A stretch of DNA of 64,000 nt, taken from NCBI RefSeq assembly GCF_965227735.1, contig NZ_OZ245776.1, positions 682,001 through 746,000 on the forward strand, written 5' to 3'. The position numbers and the translations under genes were made by a program. The DNA comes from Larkinella sp965227735. Lineage in GTDB: Bacteria > Bacteroidota > Bacteroidia > Cytophagales > Spirosomataceae. Positions 52,870 through 61,870 of this stretch are shown one piece after another. Position 1 is the first letter of the stretch, and every line of letters begins with the position of its first letter. Below the pieces are notes generated by a model, which was given only the letters and a program-made list of their open reading frames with translations, did not search any database and had not been told where the DNA came from.

Positions 52870-53326
52870 TAAGCTCACTGAAATTAATCGTGTGTACTGC
52901 TGGATGCGTCGCCACGAATAATTATTTTTTTAAAAAGCGTTTCACCGTGTCTGAACTTATGGGGTGGTCAATTCTTTGACCAAGTCCGCTTGAATAGCCT
53001 TTATGTTTTGAGCGTGGGCTTCAACTGCATTCTCTAAATAGCGAGTATGTATTGCATTGTTGATATTTAAAATCGGAGCACGCCCTTGTCCTGTTTTCCG
53101 ATTTAAATCAACAATACCGACGGTCTGCCATATCTTGATCCAACTACCCACTGTATTTGATTTACCGCTTGATGGATGACTATTTGTTTAAGCGTAACCC
53201 CGACCTGATTCAGCAGGAGCGCCCGGCATTTTTCTCTAAACTAGGTTTAGGATGATATTTTGATCCTTCCCGCAAGGTAACAATCTCGGCTTCAGTTAGA
53301 TCAATATGTTTTTCTTTACGGCCCAT
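52870..53326 (-). pseudogene. IS630-family transposase remnant
   Basis: From the ATG at 53326 the minus strand encodes MGRKEKHIDLTEAEIVTLREG, then continues in shifted frames as REKCRALLLNQVGVTLKQIV, VGSWIKIWQTVGIVDLNRKTGQG, AHAQNIKAIQADLVKELTTP, ISSDTVKRFLKK and YSWRRI. These form the N-terminal DNA-binding region of IS630-type transposases, broken by at least three frameshifts. No DDE catalytic part or terminal inverted repeats were found. It marks past transposition beside the integrase. Confidence 0.7.
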
Positions 53327-53385
53327 TCCGCTAATATAAAAAATCTAATATAAATTTGCTTAACTACGTTTCATTAAACGACAGT

Positions 53386-53640
53386 GGGGTATAAATAGGG
53401 GTATGATCCTGATTTAAAATTATCATCACTATATAAATCAATTGTTTAAATTTTACTTTAGAATCCTAGCACCCCAGCCATTTAACTCTCTAAGACAATC
53501 TAACCAAGTCTATAAAAGCCTTGAAATACAGGCGTTTTTGCTGTTTAATGGTCTAACGTAATCCAACGTAAAATAACTAAATCTGACCGTTTTGGGGGTA
53601 AATTCTGGGGTATCATTTGAGTGCCCCAAAATTATACCCC
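53386..53640. promoter_or_regulatory. Cluster of GGGGTAT motifs upstream of the integrase
   Basis: The word GGGGTAT occurs at 53386-53392, 53398-53404 and 53607-53613, GGGGGTA at 53594-53600, and the inverse ATACCCC at 53634-53640. The spacing is irregular, but five occurrences in 255 bp immediately before a tyrosine recombinase gene suggest arm-type binding sites or an autoregulatory operator. No core attachment site is recognised. Confidence 0.5.
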
Positions 53641-53657
53641 CAGATTCAGGAGGAACC

Positions 53658-54908
53658 ATGTCACTCTCCGATCTGGCCTGTCGCCAAGCTAAACCGAGTC
53701 CTTCGGCTTATCGGCTATTCGATTCTGGTGGGCTGTACCTGCATGTCATGCCTACCGGCAAGAGGGTCTGGCGTTTGAAATACCGATTTTACGGAAAAGA
53801 GAAACTCTTAACGCTAGGCACTTACCCTGGTGTAACGCTCATTCAGGCCCGGGAAAAAAGAGACATCGCGAAACAAACCCTAGAAACGGGTGTCGACCCC
53901 GGCCAACAAAAAAAAGACGAAAAAGTGCTCGCCCAATTCAAACAGGCACAGACCGTGCAATTAGTCGCCATGGAATGGTACAACCGCAATTTACCGACCT
54001 GGTCGGCCAGTTACGCTAAAAATGTGCTCAGTCGTCTGCAACAAAATATTTTCCCCTTTATTGGTCAGCAGCCGGTTGCCTCGCTTACCGTTCAGCAACT
54101 TCTGACGTGCCTGCAAAAGGTCGAAGATCGAAACCGTAATGATCTGGCCCACCGCGTCCTACAGATGATGGGGCAGATCATGCGCTACGCGGTGATTACC
54201 CAGCGAGCTGATCGCGATATGACTGCTGACATGAAAGGGGCTCTAAAGAAATACATCAAAGGGCACTTTGCCTCCATTGAAGTCGATGAATTGCCGAAGT
54301 TGTTAAAAGCAATGGAGGTCAACGATGCCCGACTTTTTAAACAAACTATCCTAGCCCTCAAACTGATGCTGCTCACTTTTGTCCGAACCAGTGAACTCAT
54401 CAACGCAACGTGGGAGGAAGTTGATCTGGTGAATCACGTGTGGCGTATTCCACCTGAGCGCATGAAAATGCGCAAAGCTCATATTGTTCCTCTGTCTCAT
54501 CAGGTGATTTCGATTCTTCAAGAACTCAGCGAACTCTTTGGAGAACAAGGCTATCTCTTGCCCAGCGCCTTTCGGAAAAATAAGCCCATCAGCAACAACA
54601 CGCTTTTAAAAGCCTTAGGGCGGTTAGGGTATGAAAAAGTGATGACCGGGCATGGGTTTCGGTCATTAGCCATGAGTACCATCAAAGAGAAGCTGGGTTA
54701 TCGCCATGAGGTGGTTGATCGTCAACTAGCTCACCAGCCGAAAAGCAAAGTCGATAAAGCCTATGATCGAGCACAATTCCTGGCCGAGCGTACGCAAATG
54801 ATGCAGTCGTGGGCGGATTATATCGATTCGGTTTCTGCTTCAGCGAGAGTTACCAAAATTGAACAGCGTGTTTTTGCTAGCCGCCCAGCAGCCTTAATTC
54901 GTTCTTGA
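53658..54908 (+). CDS. P4-type tyrosine recombinase (integrase)
   Basis: This 416-aa protein starts at the ATG at 53658, which follows an unusually strong AGGAGG Shine-Dalgarno sequence (53649-53654). A DUF4102 arm-binding domain comes first (LSDLACRQAKP, GLYLHVMPTGKRVWRLKYRFYGKEK, LTLGTYPGVTLIQAR), then a core-binding domain and the catalytic domain. The catalytic domain has the Arg in FVRTSELINATW, HxxR in MTGHGFRSLAMS, a second His in LAHQP and the probable nucleophile Tyr in KAYDRAQF. Such integrases often use tRNA genes as targets, but none is seen here. The 3' end overlaps the AlpA-like gene by 15 bases. Confidence 0.9.
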   Translation: MSLSDLACRQAKPSPSAYRLFDSGGLYLHVMPTGKRVWRLKYRFYGKEKLLTLGTYPGVTLIQAREKRDIAKQTLETGVDPGQQKKDEKVLAQFKQAQTVQLVAMEWYNRNLPTWSASYAKNVLSRLQQNIFPFIGQQPVASLTVQQLLTCLQKVEDRNRNDLAHRVLQMMGQIMRYAVITQRADRDMTADMKGALKKYIKGHFASIEVDELPKLLKAMEVNDARLFKQTILALKLMLLTFVRTSELINATWEEVDLVNHVWRIPPERMKMRKAHIVPLSHQVISILQELSELFGEQGYLLPSAFRKNKPISNNTLLKALGRLGYEKVMTGHGFRSLAMSTIKEKLGYRHEVVDRQLAHQPKSKVDKAYDRAQFLAERTQMMQSWADYIDSVSASARVTKIEQRVFASRPAALIRS

Positions 54909-55118
54909 AGCCTTCGAATTCTCAACCTGTTCGATCCATTGGTGAATATCACTGGCTTTCCAAGCCGTGATGCGCGGAGCCAATTTAAAAGGTGGTGGAA
55001 AGCGACCCGATTTGCAGCCGTTCCACCAAGTCGCTTTGCTCACCGGAATGAGTTGGAGGACCTGCTCCAGTCGTAAAAAACCGGAAAGCGATGGAGGATG
55101 CGTGGTCAACTCGTTCAT
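54894..55118 (-). CDS. AlpA-like regulator/excisionase
   Basis: This 74-aa protein has an AlpA-type winged HTH: FLRLEQVLQLIPVSKATWWNGCKSGRFPPPFKLAPRITAWKASDI, with a wing ending HQWIEQ. AlpA proteins regulate integrase genes or direct excision in P4-like elements. It is convergent with the integrase and overlaps its 3' end by 15 bases, so expression of one would affect the other through antisense pairing. Confidence 0.85.
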   Translation of the reverse strand: MNELTTHPPSLSGFLRLEQVLQLIPVSKATWWNGCKSGRFPPPFKLAPRITAWKASDIHQWIEQVENSKASRTN

Positions 55119-55448
55119 GCTGATTCCTGAGATTAGAATAGGGTTTTCAGAAACGTTCTATAAAACGCTTCTGACAAGGATGGACAAAGGAACGCGTTTC
55201 GTTAACGGGCATTAGCCAGCAATAAACTCCAAAAAATATAGATCGACTCAAATCGATACATCCAGCAGTAGTGGTGAGACTAGAATGAAAATTTGCGGGA
55301 GCGTGAGACATAATTTCAACCCGAGCATAAACCGAATTTATCATTTATTAATCAACCTATAATTAAATTGACAGGCTCTCCTAAAATGCTTTAGCTGTCG
55401 GGTCTGTCATCAAAACCGGTGCAGATTCCCGATCAAAAGGAATATTAA
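55119..55448. other. Non-coding spacer before the HTH gene
   Basis: This spacer of about 330 bp probably holds promoters for the AlpA-like gene and for the HTH/primase operon. I see no gene in it. A short inverted pair, GATCGACT / AATCGATA, lies near 55234-55253. Confidence 0.4.
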
Positions 55449-55640
55449 ATGCCTCATAAACCGCCCGAGCCGCTTCTGGATCGAAAAAGTGCCGCTAAAT
55501 ACCTCCGCGTTTCTCCCGGCACCCTGGCCGTCTGGGATTGTACCAAACGTTATGATCTCAAACCCATTAAAGTAGGCCGTTCCGTTCGGTATCGGTTATC
55601 CGATCTGGACAAGTTTCTCGAACAACGCCTGAGGGCGTAG
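55449..55640 (+). CDS. Small HTH protein, excisionase-like
   Basis: This 63-aa protein is a single HTH_17 domain: LDRKSAAKYLRVSPGTLAVWDCTKRYDLKPIKVGRSVRYRLSDLDKFLEQ. It would bind a direct-repeat DNA site and act as an excisionase or regulator of the downstream genes. It is 77 bp before the primase gene on the same strand. Confidence 0.85.
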   Translation: MPHKPPEPLLDRKSAAKYLRVSPGTLAVWDCTKRYDLKPIKVGRSVRYRLSDLDKFLEQRLRA

Positions 55641-55717
55641 AAATCAGATCATGAATCGTTCGCCTTAAACGGTTCATAAGATTCGGCAACCCACATTATC
55701 CGTCATTGAGAGATCGC

Positions 55718-56629
55718 ATGAATATAGAACAGGCGAATAGAATACCTATGCCCGAAATTCTGGACAAGTTACAGGCAGTGAGAAAAAGGATTACTCAGCA
55801 TACCGCCTGGTATCTGTCCCCATTACGAGTTGAAAAAACGGCCAGTTTCCAGGTCAATCTGCAAACCAACCAATGGCACGATTTCGGCGAAGGCATAGGG
55901 GGTGATCTAGTTGATTTTGTCTGTGCTTACCTAAAAGCTACGCGTGAAGAATATACCGTATCAGATGCGCTACGCTGGATTAACAACATGGGTTTGGTTC
56001 CCTATGTCGGTGCGCCAATCTATCGACCAGAAGACCTCAACAAAGACAGTAAAGCTTTAATCCTTAAATCGAAAAAGCCGATCCAGCATGTGGGACTGAT
56101 GCACTATCTCCAAAAGCGTGGCATTCCGCTTGACATCGCTTGCCGCTATTTGAAAGAATTTCGCGTTCACAATACACGAACCGGCAAGTATTTCATTGCG
56201 CTCGGCTTTCCGAATGAAGAAGGTGGCTTTGAATTGCGTAATCCATTCTTTAAAGGCTGCTTACGTCCCAAAGCTATCAGCTTTGTACGTGGTCAGGTAC
56301 CGAAGCCCGAAGGAATCCATCTTTTTGAAGGCTTCATGGATTATCTGTCGGCCGTTTGCCAGATGCAGAGAAACGGCTTGACAGACGATGCAATCATTCT
56401 CAATTCGTTGTCCTGTCTGAAACAGGCCATATCATATATCCAGAATTACGGCTACCAAGCACTTTATAGTTGGATGGACCATGATGAGGCTGGCACCAAA
56501 GCCACCGCTGTTTTAACGGAGTTCTGCCAGACGCAGTCGGGTTTGCGCCATATAACAATGAATAAGGTCTATGCCCCGCATAAGGATGTCAATGCCTGGC
56601 ATATGCATAAACTGGCTTTGATGTTGTGA
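55718..56629 (+). CDS. CHC2/Toprim primase-like protein of the mobile element
   Basis: This protein is 303 aa from the ATG at 55718. The N-terminal part has the CHC2-like lead SPLRVEKTASFQVNLQTNQWHDFGEGIGGDLVDFV but lacks the full set of zinc-binding cysteines. The C-terminal part is a Toprim domain with the acidic loop HLFEGFMDYLSA and WMDHDEAGTKA (DxD). Such proteins synthesise primers for replication of mobilisable elements of Bacteroidota. It lies just before radC. Confidence 0.8.
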   Translation: MNIEQANRIPMPEILDKLQAVRKRITQHTAWYLSPLRVEKTASFQVNLQTNQWHDFGEGIGGDLVDFVCAYLKATREEYTVSDALRWINNMGLVPYVGAPIYRPEDLNKDSKALILKSKKPIQHVGLMHYLQKRGIPLDIACRYLKEFRVHNTRTGKYFIALGFPNEEGGFELRNPFFKGCLRPKAISFVRGQVPKPEGIHLFEGFMDYLSAVCQMQRNGLTDDAIILNSLSCLKQAISYIQNYGYQALYSWMDHDEAGTKATAVLTEFCQTQSGLRHITMNKVYAPHKDVNAWHMHKLALML

Positions 56630-56636
56630 GGTGATG

Positions 56637-57110
56637 ATGTCTCAACTTGATATTCAATCGCTCTTTACAGTCAACGAAGTTGAAATCAGCTATCGCAACA
56701 AAACACCGTATCAGGATCGGATTCAGATTACCCGTTCCGCTACCGCTTACGAAATTCTCCGCCAAGCCTGGGATGAAAACAAGCTGGAATTGTTGGAACA
56801 GTTTAAAATTTTGCTGTTGGATCGGAAAAATAACTGTCTGGCGGTTTCCGACATTGCCACGGGCGGTATGGCCGTTTGTATTGTCGATCCCAAAGTGATT
56901 TTTGTGACAGCTCTCAAAGCCAATGCTTCTGGTATCATTCTGGCGCACAACCACCCCTCCGGTAACCTGCAACCCAGTGACCAGAATTTGGTCCTGACCC
57001 GCAAACTGTCCGAGGCCGGAAAGTTGCTCGTCATTACCATTCTGGATCATCTGATCGTCACACCGCGTAATTACTTCTCCTTTGCCGATGCGGGCTGTAT
57101 GCCCCGCTAA
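56637..57110 (+). CDS. radC: RadC-like JAB/MPN protein
   Basis: This protein is 157 aa from the ATG at 56637. GTG and ATG codons just upstream are in frame; GAGG at 56628-56631 is best spaced for 56637. The JAMM metal site is AHNHPSGNLQPSDQN, with His, His, Ser and Asp. RadC-like proteins of this type are standard cargo of mobile elements next to ArdC and AlpA; the biochemical role is unsettled. The order primase, RadC, ArdC, relaxase is common in Bacteroidota integrative elements. Confidence 0.9.
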   Translation: MSQLDIQSLFTVNEVEISYRNKTPYQDRIQITRSATAYEILRQAWDENKLELLEQFKILLLDRKNNCLAVSDIATGGMAVCIVDPKVIFVTALKANASGIILAHNHPSGNLQPSDQNLVLTRKLSEAGKLLVITILDHLIVTPRNYFSFADAGCMPR

Positions 57111-57300
57111 CGGTGACTGGTTCAATTTTCATTCTGCCAAGGGTTGGGTTGCTTTTGAGTATATACCCGACGCCACTTGCTCACCAACTACAATTTTCCC
57201 CGGCCTGCGGCCTTCCTCGCGAAACAAAATTCTAGCCGGTTCGCTCGCTAAGCCGCCGTGTTTTTCAGTCCCTATAACCCAAACCATTGGAGCATAACAC

Positions 57301-58224
57301 ATGACCAAACCGATTATCCGCAGAACTGCATCAACATCAGTCAAACAGCCTCAACAAGATATTTACGCCCGGGTCACGGCCAAGATTCTGGCCGATCTCG
57401 AACAAGGCAATCTCTCGTGGCGTAAGCCGTGGAATTCCGGACAATTAGCCGGTCAAGTCATGCGCCCACTACGCTGGAATGATATTCCTTATTCCGGAAT
57501 TAACACGCTCATTCTCTGGAATGCCGCCAGTGAACAAGGCTATACGTCGCCCTATTGGATGACCTTCAAACAAGCTTCTGAGATGAAAGCAAAAGTCCGC
57601 AAAGGCGAAAAGGGCACTCAGATTGTCTATACCGACAAATTCACCAGGGAAGAGGAAGATGCCAATGGCGAAGTCAAATCCAGCCAGATTCCCTTTCTCA
57701 AATGTTACACCGTTTTCAATGCGTCTCAGATCGAAGGGCTCTCCGATGCCTTTTATAAAACCCCGGAACCGGCTGTTATGCAACAGAATTGGCGTGATCC
57801 GAAACTGGAATGTTTCTTTGCGCAAACGAAAGCCGATATTTATACTGGCTCCAAAGCGTGTTACATACAAGCGACCGACCGGATTCAAATGCCGCCATTC
57901 GAAAGCTTTGAAACGGCCATGCGATTTTACGCCGTGTTAGCGCATGAAATTTGCCACTGGACGAAAACCCCGGCGCGGTTGAACCGGGATTTTGGCAAAA
58001 AACGCTATGGTGATGAAGGCTATGCCAAAGAAGAACTTGTCGCTGAACTCGGAGCCTGCTTCCTGGCCGCTGACCTTGGTTTTGAACCGCAGCCGGAAAC
58101 GCATCATGCCGCTTACATCCAATCCTGGCTGCACGTGCTCAAAGACGATAAACGCTTTATCTTTCAGGCCGCATCCCACGCACAAAAAGCTGTTGAATTC
58201 ATTCACCAGTTACAGGTATCTTAA
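57301..58224 (+). CDS. ardC: ArdC-like antirestriction protein (ssDNA-binding plus zincin domain)
   Basis: This 307-aa protein has an N-terminal ArdC ssDNA-binding region (about 18-150, DIYARVTAKILADLEQG, WRKPWNSG, YSGINTLILW, KGEKGTQIVY) and a C-terminal zincin-like metallopeptidase domain with HExxH in AHEICHW (about 218) and a downstream Glu in VAELGACFLAADLGF. ArdC protects entering single-stranded DNA from restriction during conjugation. The 3' end and the downstream flank are duplicated at 61540-61660 in direct orientation. Confidence 0.9.
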   Translation: MTKPIIRRTASTSVKQPQQDIYARVTAKILADLEQGNLSWRKPWNSGQLAGQVMRPLRWNDIPYSGINTLILWNAASEQGYTSPYWMTFKQASEMKAKVRKGEKGTQIVYTDKFTREEEDANGEVKSSQIPFLKCYTVFNASQIEGLSDAFYKTPEPAVMQQNWRDPKLECFFAQTKADIYTGSKACYIQATDRIQMPPFESFETAMRFYAVLAHEICHWTKTPARLNRDFGKKRYGDEGYAKEELVAELGACFLAADLGFEPQPETHHAAYIQSWLHVLKDDKRFIFQAASHAQKAVEFIHQLQVS

Positions 58225-58285
58225 ATGATTATTTACTCAACAAAACCAGTGGGTGAACATCGAACGGGTTCGGCTTCAGTAGAAA
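58165..58285. repeat. ardC 3' end, left copy of a direct repeat
   Basis: This stretch is repeated, with divergence, at 61540-61660. The clearest shared word is TTTACTCAACAAAACCAGTG. It holds the last ~60 bp of ardC and about 60 bp after it. Confidence 0.65.
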
Positions 58286-58482
58286 ATTCGCGTCAGAACT
58301 GAAATAGGACTGCTCTTGCCCAAAATAATCTGCCTAATAATCCCTGCTCATGAAATAAAGATAGAAAATATGCAGGGCCAATTCATTATCTTTAATTGTT
58401 CAAATAGACTGTTTTAACAGCTAATTTTCACCTTATCGATTGGATTAATGCGGACTATTCGATGATATTTGGCCCGCTTGGT
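58269..58482 (+). repeat. Left arm of a ~210-bp inverted repeat around the cargo block
   Basis: This arm matches 60861-61073 in inverted orientation at roughly 90% identity by eye. It shares, for example, CTGCTCTTGCCCAAAATAA, TCCCTGCTCATG and TCACCTTATCGATTGGATTA. It follows ardC directly and precedes the low-GC cargo genes. The rest of the gap up to 58691 has no recognised gene. Confidence 0.8.
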
Positions 58483-58691
58483 AGTTGAAACTATCTATTT
58501 TTAAGACTGGGTTAGCTAATTATAAGCATAAGCTTCGTGATAGCCCAACAGCATTGGCCCAATTCCCGTCATACATTAATAAAAAATATGTTGAGCAATT
58601 AAGAGATATTCACCCAAGTTTGTATGACCAGACTATAGCGGAATTTAAAAGCAGAAAAAGTTAAACAAACTAACAGTTATTCACAAATATT

Positions 58692-59489
58692 ATGATATCC
58701 ATAAATTGGGTCTTTATAGCTTTTTTATTCATTATTTTATTTATAGTATCTATCTATATTATTACAAATACACGTAGAGATAAATTTTTTATAGAAATAC
58801 TTACATATTTAATGGGGGCTTTTATAGCTTTTCTATTTTTTACTATTTCAAGCTATTTAATGTATAATTTTATTGATTCTTCAAAAACACAATTCGAAAA
58901 GTTAGAAAAATCTTTACAAGTTGGAGTTTCAGTGGCGGGCTTTCTATCATTGATTGTATCTATCAAAATTTTTAGAGACACTGATAGAAGGCAATTGAGT
59001 CAGGCTACATTAAATTTATTTGAAAAATTCACAGATACAAAATTTGCTGAGATAAGATACGCAGCGTGGGAAGTTCGACGAAAATGGTTTCACGAAAAAG
59101 GTTACAAAGAAAAGTACATCGCGTCTGCTTTTCCGCCTAATGATGTTGAATCAGAAATGTCTTCAGATAATGATTTCCGAGAAGATATAAAAAATGTTCG
59201 AGATCTCTTTGACTTCTTTTCTACCTTAGTGGCATATGAAGATAGTAAAGAGACTATAAGAATATGTCGGTTATTTTATTATGGTTGGTGGCGCAATTTT
59301 TTATATGAAATAGCGAAGGTTAGTGATCAATATTATACGCCAAACATAGAAATCAAACAAAAATATAAATATACATTTAACTACAGCTTATATGCAAAAA
59401 CAGTATCCTACGTAGCCATACTAAAAAAACTCGATATCATTTTTGAATTTGAAGGGGTAAAAGAAGAAGAAATTTTTCACAAATATTGA
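58692..59489 (+). CDS. Unrecognised membrane protein in the repeat-bounded block
   Basis: This 265-aa protein has three hydrophobic helices near the N-terminus (about 4-25, 35-60 and 78-95), followed by a soluble helical region of 165 residues with FEKFTDTKFAEIRYAAWEVRRKWF and DLFDFFSTLVAYED. I recognise no family with certainty; some membrane proteins of DUF4760 type have a similar layout. It is strongly AT-rich, unlike ardC before it. Confidence 0.65.
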   Translation: MISINWVFIAFLFIILFIVSIYIITNTRRDKFFIEILTYLMGAFIAFLFFTISSYLMYNFIDSSKTQFEKLEKSLQVGVSVAGFLSLIVSIKIFRDTDRRQLSQATLNLFEKFTDTKFAEIRYAAWEVRRKWFHEKGYKEKYIASAFPPNDVESEMSSDNDFREDIKNVRDLFDFFSTLVAYEDSKETIRICRLFYYGWWRNFLYEIAKVSDQYYTPNIEIKQKYKYTFNYSLYAKTVSYVAILKKLDIIFEFEGVKEEEIFHKY

Positions 59490-59547
59490 CAGCAGACGAT
59501 ATTTTCTATAATCTTTTGTTAAAATGATCTTTACAAGGATGATAGAA

Positions 59548-60057
59548 ATGACAGAAATTATAACTGAACACATCGATAATAATCATAAAATCATAAAAAA
59601 ATATTATAATAATGGGCAATTAGCGTGCGAAATCCCGTTTACTGGTAAAGATAGAGATGGTTGGGTTAAAAGTTATTATGAAAACGGTAATCTACATAGC
59701 GAATGCTCTTATAAGAATGATCTAGAACAAGGTATTGAAAAAATATATTTTGAATCAGGTGATTTATCGAGTGAGACCCCATTTATAAATGGGCAAAAAA
59801 ACGGGCTTGCCAAACACTACTATGGTGATGGAATATTGTCCTCAGAAATAAACTATTACAAGGGTTATGAACATGGGTCATACAAAAGATATGATGGTGA
59901 TGGTAAACTCATAGAATATACTCACTATAATTTTGGTGAAGAAGTTGATTTTTTTTCCCACCTATATAACGCTTTTAAAGAAAATATCGAGGTTGTAAAA
60001 AGAGATTTGTCTACATTTTGTCAAAACCGAATATCGATATCAAGATTAAAATTTTAA
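59548..60057 (+). CDS. MORN-like repeat protein (YwqK-family antitoxin)
   Basis: This protein is 169 aa from the ATG at 59548, preceded by AAGGATGATAGAA. Five or six repeats of about 23 residues follow the pattern YYxNGxLxxExxYxxGxxxGxxKxYY (for example KYYNNGQLACEIPF and SYYENGNLHSECSY), as in the YwqK family, annotated as antitoxins of RHS/LXG-type toxins. No toxin gene is adjacent. The C-terminal 40 residues are not repetitive. The gene is convergent with an acetyltransferase gene, and the stop codons sit inside a perfect palindrome. Confidence 0.8.
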   Translation: MTEIITEHIDNNHKIIKKYYNNGQLACEIPFTGKDRDGWVKSYYENGNLHSECSYKNDLEQGIEKIYFESGDLSSETPFINGQKNGLAKHYYGDGILSSEINYYKGYEHGSYKRYDGDGKLIEYTHYNFGEEVDFFSHLYNAFKENIEVVKRDLSTFCQNRISISRLKF

Positions 60058-60070
60058 TCTTGATATCGAT
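60033..60070. terminator. Bidirectional terminator, perfect 38-bp palindrome
   Basis: The arms 60033-60051 and 60052-60070 are exactly self-complementary with no loop. They include the stop codons of both convergent genes. Confidence 0.85.
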
Positions 60071-60581
60071 GAATTAACCGTTGCATATGAGATGTTGGTA
60101 GAAGTGGATTATCATCAAAAAATATCGTAAAAAAATTATTTTTCTGCCAAAATTCTGTTGCCCCCTTTAAAAAAGGATGTGTGTGTAAATAAAGTATTTG
60201 GTAATCGAATTTCTCGGCAATTTTAAATATGTGCTCGAATAACTTATTTCCCAAGCCTTTCCTTCTGAAAGATGGCTCTACATAAAGCCTAACGATTTCG
60301 GCTGTTTTAAAATTAGAATAATCAAACATAGCAAACCGATTATTATAAGGAATACAACCAATTGTCCCTATAATTTTATGTTTGTCTGTTGCAATTAAAA
60401 AAGCTGATTTCTCATTACTTATGTATGTGTCTTCAAAATACAATAAATCATTTGGTATTATATTGCGGGGTAGCATTGGATATAATATATTTCTATAGCT
60501 CAAAATATAATCAACAACCTCTTCTTTATCTTCTGCTTTTGCGTTCCTTATTTCCAACATTGTTTTTTTAAGATTATTCAT
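60054..60581 (-). CDS. GNAT-family N-acetyltransferase
   Basis: This protein is 175 aa (an alternative ATG at 60560 gives 168). The GNAT core is visible: acetyl-CoA loop EPSFRRKGLGNKLFEHIF, preceded by IVRLYV and followed by YLHTHPFLKGATEFWQKNNF. It would transfer an acetyl group to an amine, with unknown substrate. The gene is AT-rich and belongs to the repeat-bounded cargo. Some GNAT proteins are toxins acting on aminoacyl-tRNA, but no DUF1778 antitoxin is present. Confidence 0.85.
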   Translation of the reverse strand: MNNLKKTMLEIRNAKAEDKEEVVDYILSYRNILYPMLPRNIIPNDLLYFEDTYISNEKSAFLIATDKHKIIGTIGCIPYNNRFAMFDYSNFKTAEIVRLYVEPSFRRKGLGNKLFEHIFKIAEKFDYQILYLHTHPFLKGATEFWQKNNFFTIFFDDNPLLPTSHMQRLIHRYQD

Positions 60582-60860
60582 TATAGTCTAATCATGCCAA
60601 CTATCTCAGGACTTTATATTTTTGACTTATGCTTATCGTGCTAACGCCAGTTTTCGGCCCTCAACGATGTATCATATACATTGTGAATGGGCTGTGTGGT
60701 GTTTCTGAATACCACTGTTGTCCGTTAACGTTCAGCCAGTGGCATCGCTGTCCAAAGTTCATTTAGATTTTTGCGATCTGGATAATGGATTTCCATCGTG
60801 CCGATGGAGTAATCGAATGACACTAGGCTATCGGCCTTCATCCTCATTTTCGTTGCAAAT

Positions 60861-61073
60861 ACCAAGCGGGCCAAATATCATCGAATAGTCCACATTAATC
60901 CAATCGATAAGGTGAAAATTAGCTGTTAAAACAGCCTATTGAACAACTAAAGGTAATGAATTGGCCCTGCATATTTTCTATCTTATGTCATGAGCAGGGA
61001 TTATCAGGTAGGTTATTTTGGGCAAGAGCAGTTTTGTTTTCATTCCTAGCGCGAATTTTCTACTGAGACCGAA
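60861..61073 (-). repeat. Right arm of the ~210-bp inverted repeat
   Basis: This is the inverted match of 58269-58482, with the orientation reversed. It lies in the 1.29-kb gap between the acetyltransferase gene and the small gene at 61871. I see no supported gene in the rest of that gap (60582-60860 and 61074-61539). Confidence 0.8.
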
Positions 61074-61539
61074 GTCCGCAATTTTGTGAACGCCTGTTAT
61101 TTTGAGGATAAGACGACGAGTTGCCTCAGAGCGTGGCCATTCTTTACAAAACCAGCTTCTCCTCGACGGTCGACTATTGGGCTTAACTAGGTGCAACAGC
61201 TTTAACAAGTGGAAGCCTACATTTCCGTTTGCCTATAGAGTAACGCAAAAGGGAGGTTTACCCCTACAGGCCGTTTTTCCAGTCACTGAGTTGGTTGAAT
61301 CACTTTGGGAGCTACAGCGCGTTCAAGCCATTTCACAGCTTTAAAAAACGGCATAGCGTGATACGAAGATCTAGCGCCCCAGTTCGATCACATCGTCTTC
61401 TGATTAATCCAAACCGTAATCAATGAACTTTTGCAGATGCACATTAATTTTTAGGATAGAATGAGTATCTTCCTGATAGGAAGCAAGATAGGTGTTCAGC
61501 AAACAGGTTGACGTTACTCCACAATGACAAGCATTTCAT

Positions 61540-61660
61540 TTTTACGGCGGGCATACTAGGCACAAAAAGTGGTTGAATTCATCGGTTACAAGTGCCTTAA
61601 GCGGGGATTTACTCAACAAAACCAGTGGGCAAGTATCAAACGGTTTCGGCTCGATCAAAA
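61540..61660. repeat. Right, degenerate copy of the ardC 3' end
   Basis: This sequence resembles 58165-58285, including CACAAAAAG and the shared word TTTACTCAACAAAACCAGTG, but the reading frame is not kept. It marks the far end of the block that interrupts the ardC-relaxase region. Confidence 0.65.
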
Positions 61661-61700
61661 ATACTCCTTTGGGTTGTCCGTTGAATCCTGCTGTCAGCGT

Positions 61701-61827
61701 AGCTCAACCGGCTGAGTAACGCTCATCCCTCTTTTTTACGCTGTAAAAAAGATCTGCGACTTCGGCAAAAAATAGACACTGCGTATCGATTTTTTGCCTT
61801 CGGGGAGCTATCTCAGCCAGTTGAGCT
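61701..61827. repeat. Inverted pair resembling tRNA D-arms, upstream of the gene at 61871
   Basis: 61701-61716 (AGCTCAACCGGCTGAG) and 61812-61827 (CTCAGCCAGTTGAGCT) are inverted with one mismatch. Each resembles the D-arm of a tRNA (TAGCTCAACYGG). Between them lies a second hairpin-forming stretch, with CTTTTTTACG/CTGTAAAAAAG. No T-arm or anticodon arm follows, so this is not a tRNA gene. It could be a leader hairpin, or part of the mobilisation origin near the relaxase. Confidence 0.6.
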
Positions 61828-61870
61828 AAAGTCGCTGCCATCATCAACACCAACCAAAGGAGATTTGCTG

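Noticed and set aside
60033..60070. Recombination site
   Set aside because: The palindrome lies exactly over two convergent stop codons, so a bidirectional terminator is the simpler explanation.
61102..61344. 80-codon open frame between the repeats and the relaxase operon
   Set aside because: No start signal or family; it lies in a repeat-rich region that looks decayed.
61701..61827. tRNA gene
   Set aside because: D-arm-like words only; no T-arm, anticodon arm or acceptor stem can be folded.
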